A stretch of DNA of 64,000 bases from contig CAJQUN010000014.1 of NCBI GenBank assembly GCA_907163345.1, positions 4,836,001-4,900,000 on the forward strand, given 5' to 3'. This DNA comes from Haberlea rhodopensis (Eukaryota > Streptophyta > Magnoliopsida > Lamiales > Gesneriaceae). The notes under the pieces are model-generated. The model saw only the letters and a program-made list of their open reading frames with translations. It did not search any database and was not told the origin of the DNA. A program made the translations under genes and the position numbers. This document shows, piece by piece, positions 1 to 12,186 of this stretch (within the stretch, counting starts at the first letter, position 1; the number at the start of each line of letters is the position of its first letter).

Positions 1-729
1 ATAAGGGCACGGGGGTCCTTACAGGTTAGGCTTTGATTCATATATCAATAATTAATCTTATTAGATCGTTTCCAATTTTACTAATCGTATTTGAATTTCA
101 CAAATTTTAGAATCCGGAAAAATATAGAAAATAGATTAAAAAGAGTTTTAATCGAGACCCAAAATCGACAGTGCCGGAAATTGTTTCTGATATATGATCG
201 TCATCTCCATGGAGGCCGGTGGCCGGCGGTTCGTGGCAACCCGCGTGACGGCGCACTGCCCATGAACTGTATTCCGCCATCACAAGGCTGTGCGAATTTT
301 TTTTTCTGGATCTGGTTTTCGCAACAAAATTTTTTTTTCTGCTCAGCTGTGGATAGGCGGAGACGTAGCAGAGGGATGCGAGATCCCGTCGTTAGCGGCC
401 CTCCGTCTGGACGAAGCTACGGGATGCGAGATCTCATAGTTATAGCCTGAGATGGTGGCGTGAAGGGCTGGCGGCGCTGTTGTTAAACCCTAATTTCGAA
501 TTGTTAGGGATGGTGAATAGTAATTTTCGAAAAAAAAAAATTTTATTTTTTGTAAATCCGAAAATTAAGGTTAATTTTTGGGGTTGAAATTGATTTTCTA
601 ATTTTGGATCCAAATTGTTTGGAGTCCATAAATTATTTGGGGTCATTTTAGATGTTTTATCCGGATATTATTTTTGAATAACAAATCATAATATTTAATT
701 AATTAAAAATATGATTTTTATTTATTTAA

Positions 730-1027
730 GGTAAAAATGGAGATTTTACTAAGTAATTGAAAATTTAATTAATTAAAAATTAAATGAAAGTGTTTCATTT
801 AGTTTGTTAATTTTATTTTCGATTACCATTATGATTTGAAGGTAAAATAATGATTTTACCAAATAATTAAAATTTAATTAATTAGAAATTAAATGAAAGT
901 GATTTATTTAGTTTGTTAATTTATTTTCGATTAATATGATTTAAAGGTAAAATAGAGATTTTATCAATTAATTGAAATTAAATAAAACGATTTTATTTAA
1001 TTTGTTAATTTTATTTTCAATTAATGA
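730..1027 (+). repeat. Three AT-rich tandem units in the copia leader
   Basis: Each unit opens with GGTAAAA and runs through AATTAATTA, AAATGAAAG and TTTGTTAATTTTATTTTC. Units start at 730, 841 and 945, so the period is about 104-111 bp; the last unit is shortened. The units have diverged by substitutions and small indels. Their place between LTR and gag fits an untranslated-leader repeat. Confidence 0.7.
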
Positions 1028-2316
1028 TGCGATTAGTGGGAAACGATAGAATAAATAATTATTGTGCTCTAATTACATGTGATGTAATTAGTACAATTAC
1101 ATATGATGTAATTGTTTAGTTTAATGTTTAATTACATATGTTGTAATTGCATGATGGATGATTACGGGCCTTGACCAGTGTGTTTAGATGAATGTTTAGG
1201 TTTTTATTGTTTAATTATAATTGTGATTTTGGTTATCAGGCTTGCGAGCCTGCTCTCTCTAATTTCTGATGTATCCCACCCCAGATTTGTATTCATATTC
1301 TCTTGTTTGCACGATTTAAATGTAAAATCATTAGAATTAGTGGGAGATCGATATTGAAGATGGAGCAACAAGAATCAAGACATGTATAATGGAAGCAAAA
1401 ATGAAATAGAATTGCATTGCATACCTGCATCACCTTAGACAGACTTGTGATCCACGTATGGCTCACGTGGATCAATTAGGAAAAGGCTGTAATCATCCAT
1501 ATTTATTTTTATTATGCATGTGATGTATGATAAATGTTTGTTTGTATGTTTTATTAGTACATATGATTGCATGAATAAAACATAGTTGCATGAATCCGGC
1601 AAACAAACAAACAAGTACTTGATGAGATTAGAAAATTATTAAATCCCTCTTTTGAATATGATTCAAAAAATTTAATATCAAACTGTAAAGGGAGCTCAAA
1701 GGAGTTTGTTGTTTCCTGTCTTCCATCAACAGTTAAGCCATGAGACGCTACTTGTGTCAGGTGTCTTGTCTCACCCTCGTGGGGGGCATCTGGCATGGGA
1801 AAGCTGTGTGTTTAACTGCCACTTAATTATGGATAGGGTTCTGTTAACCTTTAAGATTACTCACCCTCGTGGGGTCTTATTGGCGAACATTACCATCCGT
1901 GGGATGGGTTAGTTTGACGTGAGAAGGCATAATTGGCCTGCCTCCGTAGGGTTATGCCAATCACGAGACAAATATCTTAGGGGTTGCATATGATGCAATT
2001 GTTAGCTACCTTTAGTATCATGAGGTTGGCTGGACCCTCGCCCGGGGCTATCATGAGCTAGTTGGACTCCAAGCCCACTAAGAAAATTCGATTTTCCGTT
2101 CATTTGTGATGAGGGTGATGAATTCGAAAAATTTAGTGGGAGCATTCAATAACTAAAGTCCATAGTTTTTGAATTAATTAATAATCAAACGGTTTGCATG
2201 TATTTCTGTTTATTCTCAGTATTGTGATTGCCGTGAATCCGATTGCATCAATTCTCGATACAAACAAAGTAACCACACCAAATTATTATGATTGACTATT
2301 AATTTTAAAATAGTGC

Positions 2317-2940
2317 TTGCTTCTAAAAGGTTGCTATATACCTTGGTGGGAGCCTCCTGTTGAAGTGTCTCCCCGTTCGTCTCATGAAAAGATCGCCACA
2401 CTTGAGAAGTGGTGGGACGATGATCTCTCGGCTAGGTGCTATATGATAGCATCAATGTCACCAATGAGTTTCAACACAGATATGAGAAATTCGTTCACAT
2501 TGCTGATATTTTCCAACACCTACAAATGTTGTTTGGTGTACGGACGCGATTACTGAGACTCGCGATTTCAAAAGAGCTATTTTCATTTCACATGCGAGAT
2601 GGGGCTTCGGTCTATGAGCATGGTGTAAGAAAAATATCTCTTGTTGAGAAATTGGAAAATCTGAATGTGACAAATCCTCATTAACTGGCTATAGATTTGA
2701 TCTTGTAGTCAAAATGTTGGAAACTCATGAGTTCTTGATTCAAACGGAGAAACGTGTTCTTCTTGTCGAATCTTCTACCAATGGTAGGAAGAGTTTAAGG
2801 ATAAAGAAGAGGAAGGGAAATGGTTCCCAACCTCAAAAGACGAAAAATGATATAGTAACAACTAAGAAATGAGAGGCATCTATGTTTTCACTGCTGGTCA
2901 CTGACGCAAAATTGTAAGGAATACCTAGACTAGAAGCGTT
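2317..2940 (+). pseudogene. Copia gag remnant
   Basis: Reading across frames, 2380-2684 gives a recognisable copia gag core: a K-W-W-DDDLSARCYMIASMS stretch, then a helical region ending in VEKLENLNV. Around 2875-2940 a degraded zinc knuckle (H-x-C-x2-C followed by QNCKEYL) follows. At least two frame changes and several stops interrupt it. Copia gag packages element RNA; this copy cannot. Confidence 0.75.
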
Positions 2941-3379
2941 CTGTAAAGGTATGGTTTATATTAAAATTAAATGTTTCTATTGGTTCTACTTCTTTGGTAT
3001 ATGATGCCATTTGTGCTCGTATTTTTGCAAAGAGTTGCATGTGATGTGAATAAGTAGAGAGCCATAGGAAGGTAAAACCTACATGAGGCTAAGCATTGTA
3101 GCAAGAGTTGTTGCAAAGGCTGTTTGAAACATTTATTTAATATAAAATCTTGAACTGGTTAGGAACTGGTTTGAGCAATTATTTATTTGTTCTAGATTTA
3201 ATCATGAACATTGTTCCTATTTTGATAGAGAATGATATTCTTTTAAATATGCGAATGTGATTTGCAGTATTTTTAAGAATGCATGTTTTATTGAATCTGG
3301 TGAACATATGAATGATTAGTATGATTATATTCAAAGAATATAAAAAGAATGATAACTTAAATCCAACATATATTTAGCA

Positions 3380-5420
3380 TGTGCTGAATGTCCATTGAAT
3401 TTGATTCATATGGACGTATGTGGAGCACTAAATGTTAGTGCAAGACGCTGTTGAGTTATCTTAAAGAGAATATGATTCTCTCTGAGTAACTCTCTAAAGT
3501 TACATATTTGTGGAATATAATTAATGCCAATGCAGTAACCAAAACTCCATATACGATATGGACTGAAAAATAATCCAAATTTTTATTTTGAGATTGTTCT
3601 GCTTATGTGAAGCAGCCAGTGGGAGATGAGTTGGATAGTTGATCCATCTTATGTTATTTTGTGGAATTTATATTATCAATTGCAGGCAAAGAGTTTGTTT
3701 CGCAAGTGCAATCTTTCTAGAGAAAATGTTTCTATTAGAAAGATGACAAAATAATATAACTTGAAAGGGTTCAAGAACCACAAACCACTAGAAAAGTGAA
3801 AACGGTGAAATTAATTTAGTCAATCACAACCTTTGATTTACACATACCAAGGAGATTTGAAAATGTTTCAAGAGCTCCTGATAGAATGAATCTACTCCTT
3901 GAAAGTAGTCAAGAAATAGACCAGGGATATGATCTTTGGACTTTCAAGGAGGCGATGTCAGATATTGATTCGGGACATTGGCAAGATGCCATGAAATCTG
4001 AAATGGACTCCATGTACTCCAATAACGTATGAGCCTTAGTAGATCATCTTGGGGAATTGTTCCCATTGGCTGCATGGATTTACAAGTGAAAGCTTGGAGT
4101 GGATGGGAAGGTAGTGACCTTCAAAGCTTGACTGGTGAGAAACAGTCATTCTCATAGGCAAAGAGTTGTTTATGAGAAAATTTGCATCGGTTATGATGTT
4201 ATAGTCTATTTAGATTTTATTAGTTATATCTTTATACTATGAATATGAGAAATGAGTAATGGATGTGAACACAACATTTCTCAGTGGTGGCATTGAGGTA
4301 GAAATGTAGCGGCCAAATGTGTTTACAACTTCTTGGAGTGAGAAAAATGTTTTCAAACTCCAGAGGTCCATTTATGGGCCTAAGAAGGCATCTCGAAGTT
4401 TGAACTTCCGTTTTGATAACATCATCAAAGTGTTTGGTTTTGTTAAAAATTCGGAAGTGACATGTGTATGCAAAAGGGTTAGTGGGAGCATGGTTACATT
4501 TGTGATGCTTTAAGTCGATTATATCATGCTCATTGTGAATGGTATTGGATTAATCAATTAAATCATGATTATCTACTAATTTCTCCATGTAAGATTGGGA
4601 GAAGCGTCATACGTATTTAGCATAAGGATCTATAGGGATAGATCTAAAGGATGCTTGAAATCTCTCAATCTACGTACATAAACACCGTGCTAAAAGGGTT
4701 TAGCATAGAATAGTCGAAAAAATGAGTTACTTCATAATATGTCATAGTATTCATCTCTCGAGTCAACGGGTCTTAAGATTGATGAGGAGAGAGAAAAGAT
4801 GACATTGGTACCTTATATTTCTACTTTTAATAGCATATTGTATGCTATGGTATGTACTTGGCCTGATGTATGTTCTTAGAGTAATGGGCAAATATCAGAC
4901 AGATCCCGGTGAAGGTCACTGGAAAACTGTGAAAATAATCCTCAAGTTCTTATGAAGAACTTATGATATGTTCATAGTCTTTGGATCTGTAAGTGGAGAA
5001 ATAAAAGTTGAATGCTAAGCTGATGCTGGTTTTTCAATTGGATGTAGATGATACCATATCGATGTTCGAATTTGTATTTAAGCTCAATGATGGTGATGTC
5101 TCTTGGAAACGTTCCAAGCAAGACACCACATTGGATTCCACCACTTAAGCTGAATACATTGCAGCATACGATGCAGCAAAGAGGCAGTTTGGATATGAAA
5201 TTTCATCCAAGAGTTGGGTGTACTTTCTAGTGCAGTTGACACAGTCTCTGTGTACTGTGACAACATTTGAGCTATTATGAATAGCCAAGATCTCATCAGA
5301 ATCCAAACATATATTGAGAAAATACTATCTAATGAGAGAGATGGTAGACGCGACATTATTATTGAGAGAATCGCTTCAACAGAAAAATATAGTGAATCCA
5401 TTGACAAATCATTTACAATG
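3380..5420 (+). pseudogene. Copia pol remnant (integrase edge, RT, RNase H)
   Basis: At 3390-3450 the phrase LNLIHMDVCGALNVSARR marks the start of the integrase core, but most of the core is missing before 3850. At 3850-4140 comes the RT entry segment (DIDSGHWQDAMKSEMDSMYS), with stops. At 4255-4540 an RT segment reads KLQRSIYGPKKASRS and a degraded catalytic region. At 4890-5420 an RNase H/C-terminal segment keeps YCDNI and IEKILSNERDGRRDIIIERIAS. The domain order is that of Ty1/copia. Internal deletion plus many nonsense changes show a long-dead copy. Confidence 0.85.
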
Positions 5421-6847
5421 ATTGGTGTCTGTTAGACATCTTGGGAAGATGGTCTTAAGACAAATGAGTAGTTGGCTTTGGGAAAGCGAAAGATATTGTT
5501 GTCATACATGATTAAGTAAATCAATAGTTGATTGATTGTACCTATAATCTTATTATGACAAATCTTTGTTTGAATATTAATATATATGGCACTTCTTCAT
5601 CTGTTTACCCATGCATCTTGATGTATTGATGAAGTTCTTGAAGTTGCTATAGTCCATAGAATGTGGTTACACATATGATGGTGACCATGAAATACATTCT
5701 CGACTGCGATTTCTAAATGTTCCTGGTCGATGAGCCTTCGAGAATGGGATATCGATATATGCTCGTTAGAGACTGGTATTCATGATGTGTCTAGTGTAGT
5801 GCGCCGTGTTTCATCGGCGTTGGCTTGGAGAAGTCAACACACATGAATAGGTGCTCATTAGGAATGAGTTCACTGAACGACCCTACTCGGAATTCTATAA
5901 GTGGTTACCATTTGTCGAGTATAGAATTTCTAGTCATAGTTGTGCACCATTACTCCTTATGACCTGAGGCGCCATTGAGGTCTTGATAGATAGCTATGTA
6001 CTTTGATTTAATGACTGATCACATGTGGGTCATAAAGTCATTATTTTGGGTATTCAGTGATGCTGTCAGAGGCCTATGATTGTCGTTGGGGATTCACCAC
6101 TGGTCTTGATGAACCAGGATGTCCTATGTGTTTTTCTATATATGATTCGAGGAATCTCTGGCCAGAGTGGGTAGTGCTTGTGAAAAATGAGTTTTTCATA
6201 TACGCACACAATGAATCATATAACGTGAAACAAATACATAGTTATTGAAATCATAATGGGTTTCGATCAACCAATGCCCTTGATTCAATCGGGACATATT
6301 GAGTAAAAGGAATGTACTGCACGCTAACTATGGCTGACAGGTTCTCGTACGTTGCTAGTCATTTCTTCGTGAAGCGCAGATGCTAGGCACTACCCACGAT
6401 CGGTAGGTTGTTGCTGAAATTGTATTTCAGTCATTGTCTATTAAAGGAGTTTAATTGACAATGGGGCATTCAGGGTAAGCCCAAAGAAGTTGTTTGACTT
6501 CTAAAATCACAAAGGTTGTTATCCTACTGCTATGATACACTTGAGCCTCGCTGGGTCACAATCAACCGGCCGCCGATCTATCGATGAGAATTGAGACTTA
6601 AATGTTAAGTGCTCAAGATTGTGTGATTGATATTCAAGATATGAGTTTAATTTTTGATAGCTCTTCACTTTAGTGGAGTTTCTATGTTTGGAAAGGTTCC
6701 ATCTATAGAAAGTTCTAAAATTAAAAAGTATGATATATTTATCTCATAATTATGTACGTCATTTGTACATCAAGTAATTCAATTGGATTGACCTACTTGG
6801 ATTATGAGTTTAGTGCTCATGTGTTGGCTTTTGGGCAAGTGAGAGAT

Positions 6848-7232
6848 TGTTAGCATATATGCCCTGTAAGCCAAAAGTTGGCCTATTGGGCTTTATGCAC
6901 CCAAAGCCCATTAGTTACTTAATGACCCTATAAATATGTCATTCTAGTTGAGAGACTCAATTCATTCCATACGATTCCATTCACTCTCGTAGAAATGCCA
7001 ACGCCAAACTAGCACTGGTGTTGGCTTGTAGATCTGGTCAGGTTGATTGGACTCGAGGGACTACCGCTATCAGATTCATGTCGGTGAACGGTAATCTCTT
7101 TTCGTGCATTTATATTTGATATTTGCATGTTTATATATGAATCAGGCGCGATCGACCATCTCCGGGTCAGATCTGCTTATTGTATTATTTTCGCTGCGTT
7201 TGGATCTGGCGCCGAGGTAAGGAAACCCAACA
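6848..7232 (+). repeat. 3' LTR of the copia element
   Basis: It begins TGTTAGCATATATG straight after a purine-rich tract and ends GGAAACCCAACA, giving the short inverted ends TGTT/AACA. A TATA-like CTATAAATATG lies near 6930. Length is 385 bp. The matching 5' LTR is not in the window, so divergence cannot be measured. Confidence 0.7.
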
Positions 7233-7304
7233 CTTTTATCATGGCATTTTCCCAACTAATATTTTCCATGCCCAGTGTCTTTGAGTTCCTTACATGACTT
7301 TTAA

Positions 7305-8024
7305 TTATGGTGCTTTGGGCAAGCACGCTTGAAAATCTTCCACAAAATCAACTTTCGTGAAGCAAAGGTGTTGAATGCTTGACATGTGCAAGTTCAACTC
7401 ACACCTAAGGTGTCCACCTCCTTCATTGTCCAACTCTCCATCCTCCCTTTCCCCTATAGTGGGTTCTTCGGCATGTTCGATGTTAGGCGGTTGTTGGTTG
7501 TTGTTTCCAGAATTGAGGTTGAGATTCCCCTCATCAGCTTCTGTTGGACTAGTGTAATATTTTGTCGTCATCTCCTTTAGTTCCACTGTCACTTGACGCA
7601 CTGATTCCAAGTGTGTCTCGAAGGTAAGGTTTTGAACCTGAGTACTTGTTAATGCCATGCTATTGACACTACCTTCCGTTCTTGAATTCAATTGAAAATC
7701 CAACAGCCTATCTTCAAATAATCCTGCTAAGCTCATAGCCCGATCCAAGGAAGTAGGGCGAAAAACTCGTACCTCCTCACGAAGTCCGGACACCTCAACT
7801 TCCAAACATGAAACTCCATCCTGAGGCATTGTGTATCGGATTTCACCAGGTTCTACATCATTTTCCTTGGCCTCAGCAAAGCAATCTGGGTTTGTTTTTT
7901 TAAAAAAATTATCTTTAAAAATACTTTGAAATTGAAAAGTTTGCAAAAATACCGCAAATATTGGATGAAAATGGCGGCTTAAACTTTGCGAAGGGCCACT
8001 TGTAGAGGAAGCGGCTCTTCGCAA
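7305..8024 (-). pseudogene. Retrotransposon gag-like remnant
   Basis: An open frame of about 250 codons (8057 to 7305). Its middle contains a segment like the end of the Ty3/gypsy gag core (SGLREEVRVFRPTSLDRAMS, then LAGLFEDRL), followed by a low-complexity N/Q/E-rich linker. The first 15 or so codons are encoded by the neighbouring inverted repeat and are not gag. No protease or RT is attached and both ends are abrupt. Function, if any, is unknown; the family call rests on one motif. Confidence 0.4.
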
Positions 8025-8404
8025 GGCGGCCACTATCTCATTAGGTGCCGCCCACAATGTGGGCGGCCATTAGCAAGGTTAGGGTCAGGGTGTTCATGGG
8101 CCGGATCGGACCGGATTCGGAACGGATCCGACCGGTCCCGGACTCCTTTCGAGTGGAACCGGACCAATCCGGTTCTGAACCGGATTGGTCCGGTTCGGTT
8201 CCATGGCAAACGCCATGGAACCGATCCGGTTCGGAACCCCGGGTCCGATTTGCCGGATTGGACCGGGTTATACCGGTTCCAACCGGAACCGGTTTAGCCA
8301 ACCCTTTTTTTTTTTCAACTTGAATCGTAAAGGAAATATATCATTTATTGAATATGGAAAACAACATAAAAGATACATCATTTGAAATTCATAACAAAAA
8401 TACA

Positions 8405-10555
8405 TTACTCATCATAATTTATAAGTATAGTCTTGGCCAATTCTTCTTCTTCTTCGGAACTTTCATTGCAGAACTCGTCGATTCCTCCTTCTCTCTTATT
8501 TCTTCTCTCAGCATCGAACCAATCTCTTAGCAGCGTAAGCATGCACAATGATTCTGCTTGTAGAGAAACTCTAAAGTCTCCAATGAGCCGAGCACAAGTT
8601 GAAAATGCCGACTCTGATGCAACACTGGATGTTTGGACTGCAAATACATCTCTAGCCATTTTGGCTAAGACTGGATATTGTCTTGCGTTTGCTTTCCACC
8701 ACTCTAGTACGTCAAAATTTTCATCTGTAATGAACATTTGACCCAGGAAGAACTGCAACTCATTTGAAGAGGTAGATGACACTCCGCTTCCTCTCTGCTT
8801 CTTTCTTCCAAGGCTCCGCAACAGATTAATCCCTCCGCTTCGTGACTGACTAGCATCTTCTTCTTCTCCTCCTACTACACGCGCCGATGAGCTCTGTCCC
8901 TGTTCACTATGGTACAATCCAAACATATTTTGGAGAGAATGCATGATTGACGTCTTTTGATCGTCAACATCCTTATCCAAAAACGTACTGTAATATTCAA
9001 AGAAAGTATCGAAAGATCCTACACCCTGACTTGGGTCTAACAATGTAGATATACAGTGCACGTGTGGAATTTGTTCCCAATATTTTTTAAACTTCTCCTC
9101 CATACGATAAACGAACGACATCAACTCAATATCATCTCTAAATTCAATAAATTTACAAAACATGTTAAATACAAGTGGTAGAAAATAATGAGAAGTAGGA
9201 TTACAAACACCGGAGAAACGATCTGTTGCATCTTTAAAGGTTGATAACAAAGCAGTTAAATTTTTAACAAAAAACCAATCCTTATCAGACAATAAATAAC
9301 TTTCATCACTTTAAGGCATTTGATAAGAGTTATAAAAAGAAGTTAAAGCATCTTGATAAGGTAACATCGATTCTAACATTTTGTGCAAAGAATTCCATCG
9401 ACTTACAATGGGCGGTGGAAAAAGAGTAAACCGAAGGTTCTGACTTGCACACGTATGTTTCCAATCACGCTTAATGCGTGATTGTCGTATCCATTGACAA
9501 CAATTTTTAACTTTGTCTATGCTACTACATTCAGCATCTTCATAACCATCTTTTACTGCTAAATTAATTATATGGCATGCACATCTAACATGGAAAAAAA
9601 CACCATTAAGCATTGGTCGTAAATATATTTTAAGTTCACGCATTGCCGCATTATTATTTGAAGCGTTGTCAAGTGTAATCGAACAAATTTTATCTGCAAT
9701 TCCATAAAATCTACAAACATTAACAATATATTTAGCTATTTGGGAACCAGTATGTGCAGATTTTAATTCATCCAGTGACAAAATTCTTTTCTGCAAACAC
9801 CAGTTATCATCAATCCAATGACCAGTAATAACAAGAAAAGAAAGTAATGCGGTATTCGTCCAAATATCAGTAGTTAAACTTAATCTGCAGTTAATAGAAG
9901 AAAGATGATCAACTAAAGTCTTACGGTAATCAAGAAACACATCGACAATATTTCTTTTCAAAGTATGCCTAGAAATATGTCTAAAACATGGTTGGATACC
10001 AGAAGAAAATTCAACAAAGCCATCTTTTTCAGAAAACAAAAAAGGAAGTTCGCATCTTACAATAAAACGAACGAATAATCTTTTGTTCATTTCCGGTGTT
10101 AAGATAAAATTAGTGCCAGACTGAGGATTAATTTGAAGTTGGGTTGGTTCTCTACCTAATGGTTGTAAAGTAACATCATCAAAATTATGTTTTTTAACTA
10201 GATGTTTCTTAAAAGTTCTGGTACCGCCAGCGGAACCACCTGTTTTATAATTATATGTGGTTTTACATATTTTACAAATAACAACAGATTCGTTCGTACC
10301 TGGTTTTGTCTCGACGTCAAAATGATCCCATACCTTGCTTCGTTTGGGACGGTTACTCGTGCGACTCGAAGCGGCAGTAGTCGCGGATGACCCGCCAGGG
10401 GTCGGATTTTGGGGGGCCGCCGGTTCTGCAACGTGTTCTGCTTCTTCAACGTCATAAGCATTATCAAACTCGGCAAAAATATCATAATTTTCTTGGAATA
10501 AATGTGGATTTGAGGCACCACCACGACCACCACGACCAGTAGAAGAAGATGCCAT
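8405..10555 (-). pseudogene. hAT transposase (BED finger), one in-frame stop
   Basis: The likely start is the ATG at 10555 (MASSSTGRGGRGG); an upstream in-frame ATG at 10597 lies within the duplicated leader. The product would be about 716 codons. In order: a low-complexity N-terminus; a BED zinc finger (W-DHF, CKIC, then H-x4-H) about 75-125 residues in; a catalytic core with an Asp in TDIWT and another in ITLDNASNN; and a C-terminal hAT dimerisation region (LEWWKANARQYPVLAKMARD, then SVASESAFS). A TAA at 9311-9313 interrupts the frame, and the same frame stays open on both sides down to 8405. That makes this a single-mutation pseudogene, or an active gene with a base-call error. Confidence 0.9.
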
Positions 10556-10570
10556 CGTATTAGTAGAAAT

Positions 10571-10790
10571 ATGGAAAAACGAGATAATTGTAATCAAGAT
10601 TAGGATTGTAAGAGTAAGAGAGTTGGAGATGAAAAATTGAAGAGGAAAAATGAGGTATATATATAAGCAAAAAATTTTAAATATGGAAAAACGAGATAAT
10701 TGTAATCAAGATTAGGATTGTAAGAGTAAGAGAGTTGGAGATGAAAAATTGAAGAGGAAAAATGAGTTATATATAGAAGCAAAAATTTTT
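10571..10790 (-). promoter_or_regulatory. Duplicated leader/promoter of the hAT transposase
   Basis: A segment beginning ATGGAAAAACGAGATAATTG (plus strand) occurs at 10571 and again at 10683, a direct repeat with a 112-bp period and near-identical copies. Each copy ends in a TATATATA-type stretch (about 10656-10665 and 10765-10775), placed as a TATA box for the minus-strand transposase. The gene may therefore have two tandem core promoters. Confidence 0.6.
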
Positions 10791-11669
10791 TTTTTTAAAA
10801 AAAAAAAAAAAAATTTTTAATTAAGCCGTTGCCCAACGGCAGTCCGTTGGCCAACGGCTACAATGCCGTTGGCCAACGGAACCCACCCCCCCTTTTTTTT
10901 TAAAAAATTTTTCACTGGTTCCGGTTCCGGTCCGGAACCGGAACCGCCGGATTGACGGTTCCGGACCTGTGGAACCGATCCGATCCGGGTAAAACCCGGA
11001 TCGGATCCCGGTTTATAACCGGATCAACCGGTTCCGATTTGGAACCGGAATCGACCGGACCGGTTCCGGTTGATCCGGTCCATTAACCACCCTGAGGTTA
11101 GGGGCCTCCCTCTAGGTGGGCGGCCCCTTCCTTTACTTTTTTTTTTAAAATTTTAAATTTTTTTAAAATTTTTTTATACGACAAATATTTATTTAATTAA
11201 TATACATATAAATGACATTTGGCAACAAAGAAAACGTGTTTGTGGGGATTATATAAAATGTTTCAAATTTATTTAAATGTATTATCTATCGTAAGAATAA
11301 AAATTATATTACTCAAATTATTAATTTTTAAAAAAAATTAATAAAAGAAAAAATATTGGCAACGAGGGTAATGTTAATATTAATGGGTAATTTGCACACT
11401 GATCATGATTTCTTGGAACCTTGAATCAAAATCAGAATTATCTTCTGAATATCAAGATTTTGGTTTTAAGTCCATAATCGAATCAAAATTGATGGCATGC
11501 GTTTCGATTATTTGAATAAATAAAACATGAGCGCCAATTTAATATACTTGAGTAATCAATTTCAACAACATTCATCATTTTTTAAACATAATAATTATTT
11601 AAAATAAATTTAATAAAAAAATTAAATTAAAACAACTAAATTAAAAATAATAATTTTTTTAAAAGAAGT

Positions 11670-11700
11670 GAGGGGCCGCCAATTGTATTGGCAGCCCCTC
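11670..11700. repeat. Short GC hairpin
   Basis: GAGGGGCCGCCAAT and ATTGGCAGCCCCTC pair over 13 of 14 positions around a 3-base loop, inside an otherwise AT-rich stretch. The GGGGC-GCC words echo those in the flanking inverted-repeat arms. Confidence 0.6.
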
Positions 11701-12186
11701 AATTTTTAATATTATTATAATATATTAATAAATTCTATTATTATTAGTTTAATAAATAATAGTTATTTATATTACTTATAAATTTATATAATATAATAAT
11801 AATATTTTAATATAATAATTTTACATAATTAATAATATATTATTATTATTAATATAATTGTTCGTCATATCATCGATCATATATTGTTATTTCTATTGTC
11901 ATTGTTAAATGATTATATATTGATGGTTTTGAATGAACAATGATTTTGATGGTTGTTGAAATGAGCGACATGTTATTCTTATTATTATTGTTATTATTTA
12001 CAAACACGTTTTCTTTGTTGCCAAATACCATTTATATGTATATGAATTGAATAAAAATTTGTTGTTTAAAAAAAAATTTAAAATTTTAAAAAAAAAGTAA
12101 AAGAAGGGGCCACCTACTTAGAGGGCGGCCCCTAACCTTACTAAAGATCGTCCACATTGTGGGCAGCACCTAATGAGATAGTGGCC

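Larger units (their letters stand above)
1..7232 (+). mobile_element. Decayed Ty1/copia LTR retrotransposon (5' LTR outside window)
   Basis: Remnants of gag, integrase, reverse transcriptase and RNase H follow one another on the plus strand in copia order, then a long non-coding tail, a purine-rich tract (6833-6847) and a 3' LTR (6848-7232). All coding parts carry many stops and frame changes, so nothing is expressible as a polyprotein. No sequence like the 3' LTR is visible at the left edge, so the 5' LTR probably lies just left of the window and the window opens in the leader. Bases 1-2100 hold leader-type sequence without credible coding potential. Bases 5421-6832 are the 3' untranslated part and show no gene. 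Confidence 0.8.
8085..11095 (-). mobile_element. hAT DNA transposon, structurally complete
   Basis: The 3011-bp element starts TCAGGGTGTTCATGGGCC and ends GGTCCATTAACCACCCTGA, imperfect inverted termini that share TCAGGGTG. It lies between exact 8-bp duplications. The subterminal zones (8095-8300 and 10915-11085) are packed with CCGGTTCC/GGAACCGG words, and 10825-10880 has three palindromic CCGTTGGCCAACGG-type words; such repeats are where hAT transposases usually bind. A single transposase gene lies on the minus strand. Confidence 0.93.
8077..11103. repeat. 8-bp target-site duplications flanking the hAT
   Basis: GGTTAGGG at 8077-8084 is repeated exactly at 11096-11103, immediately outside the terminal inverted repeats. 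Eight base pairs is the duplication size of hAT transposons. Confidence 0.93.
8028..12186. repeat. Older inverted-repeat element, left arm split by the hAT
   Basis: The left arm starts GGCCACTATCTCATTAGG (8028-8076), is interrupted by the hAT, and resumes at 11096-11243, ending near AAAACGTGTTTGT. The right arm (12000-12186) is its reverse complement with scattered mismatches. Arms are about 190 bp. Between them, 11244-11999 is AT-rich, without a gene, and holds a GC hairpin (11670-11700). Long terminal inverted repeats suggest a non-autonomous Mutator-like or foldback element. I could not find matching target duplications, so the class and exact ends are uncertain. Confidence 0.55.
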
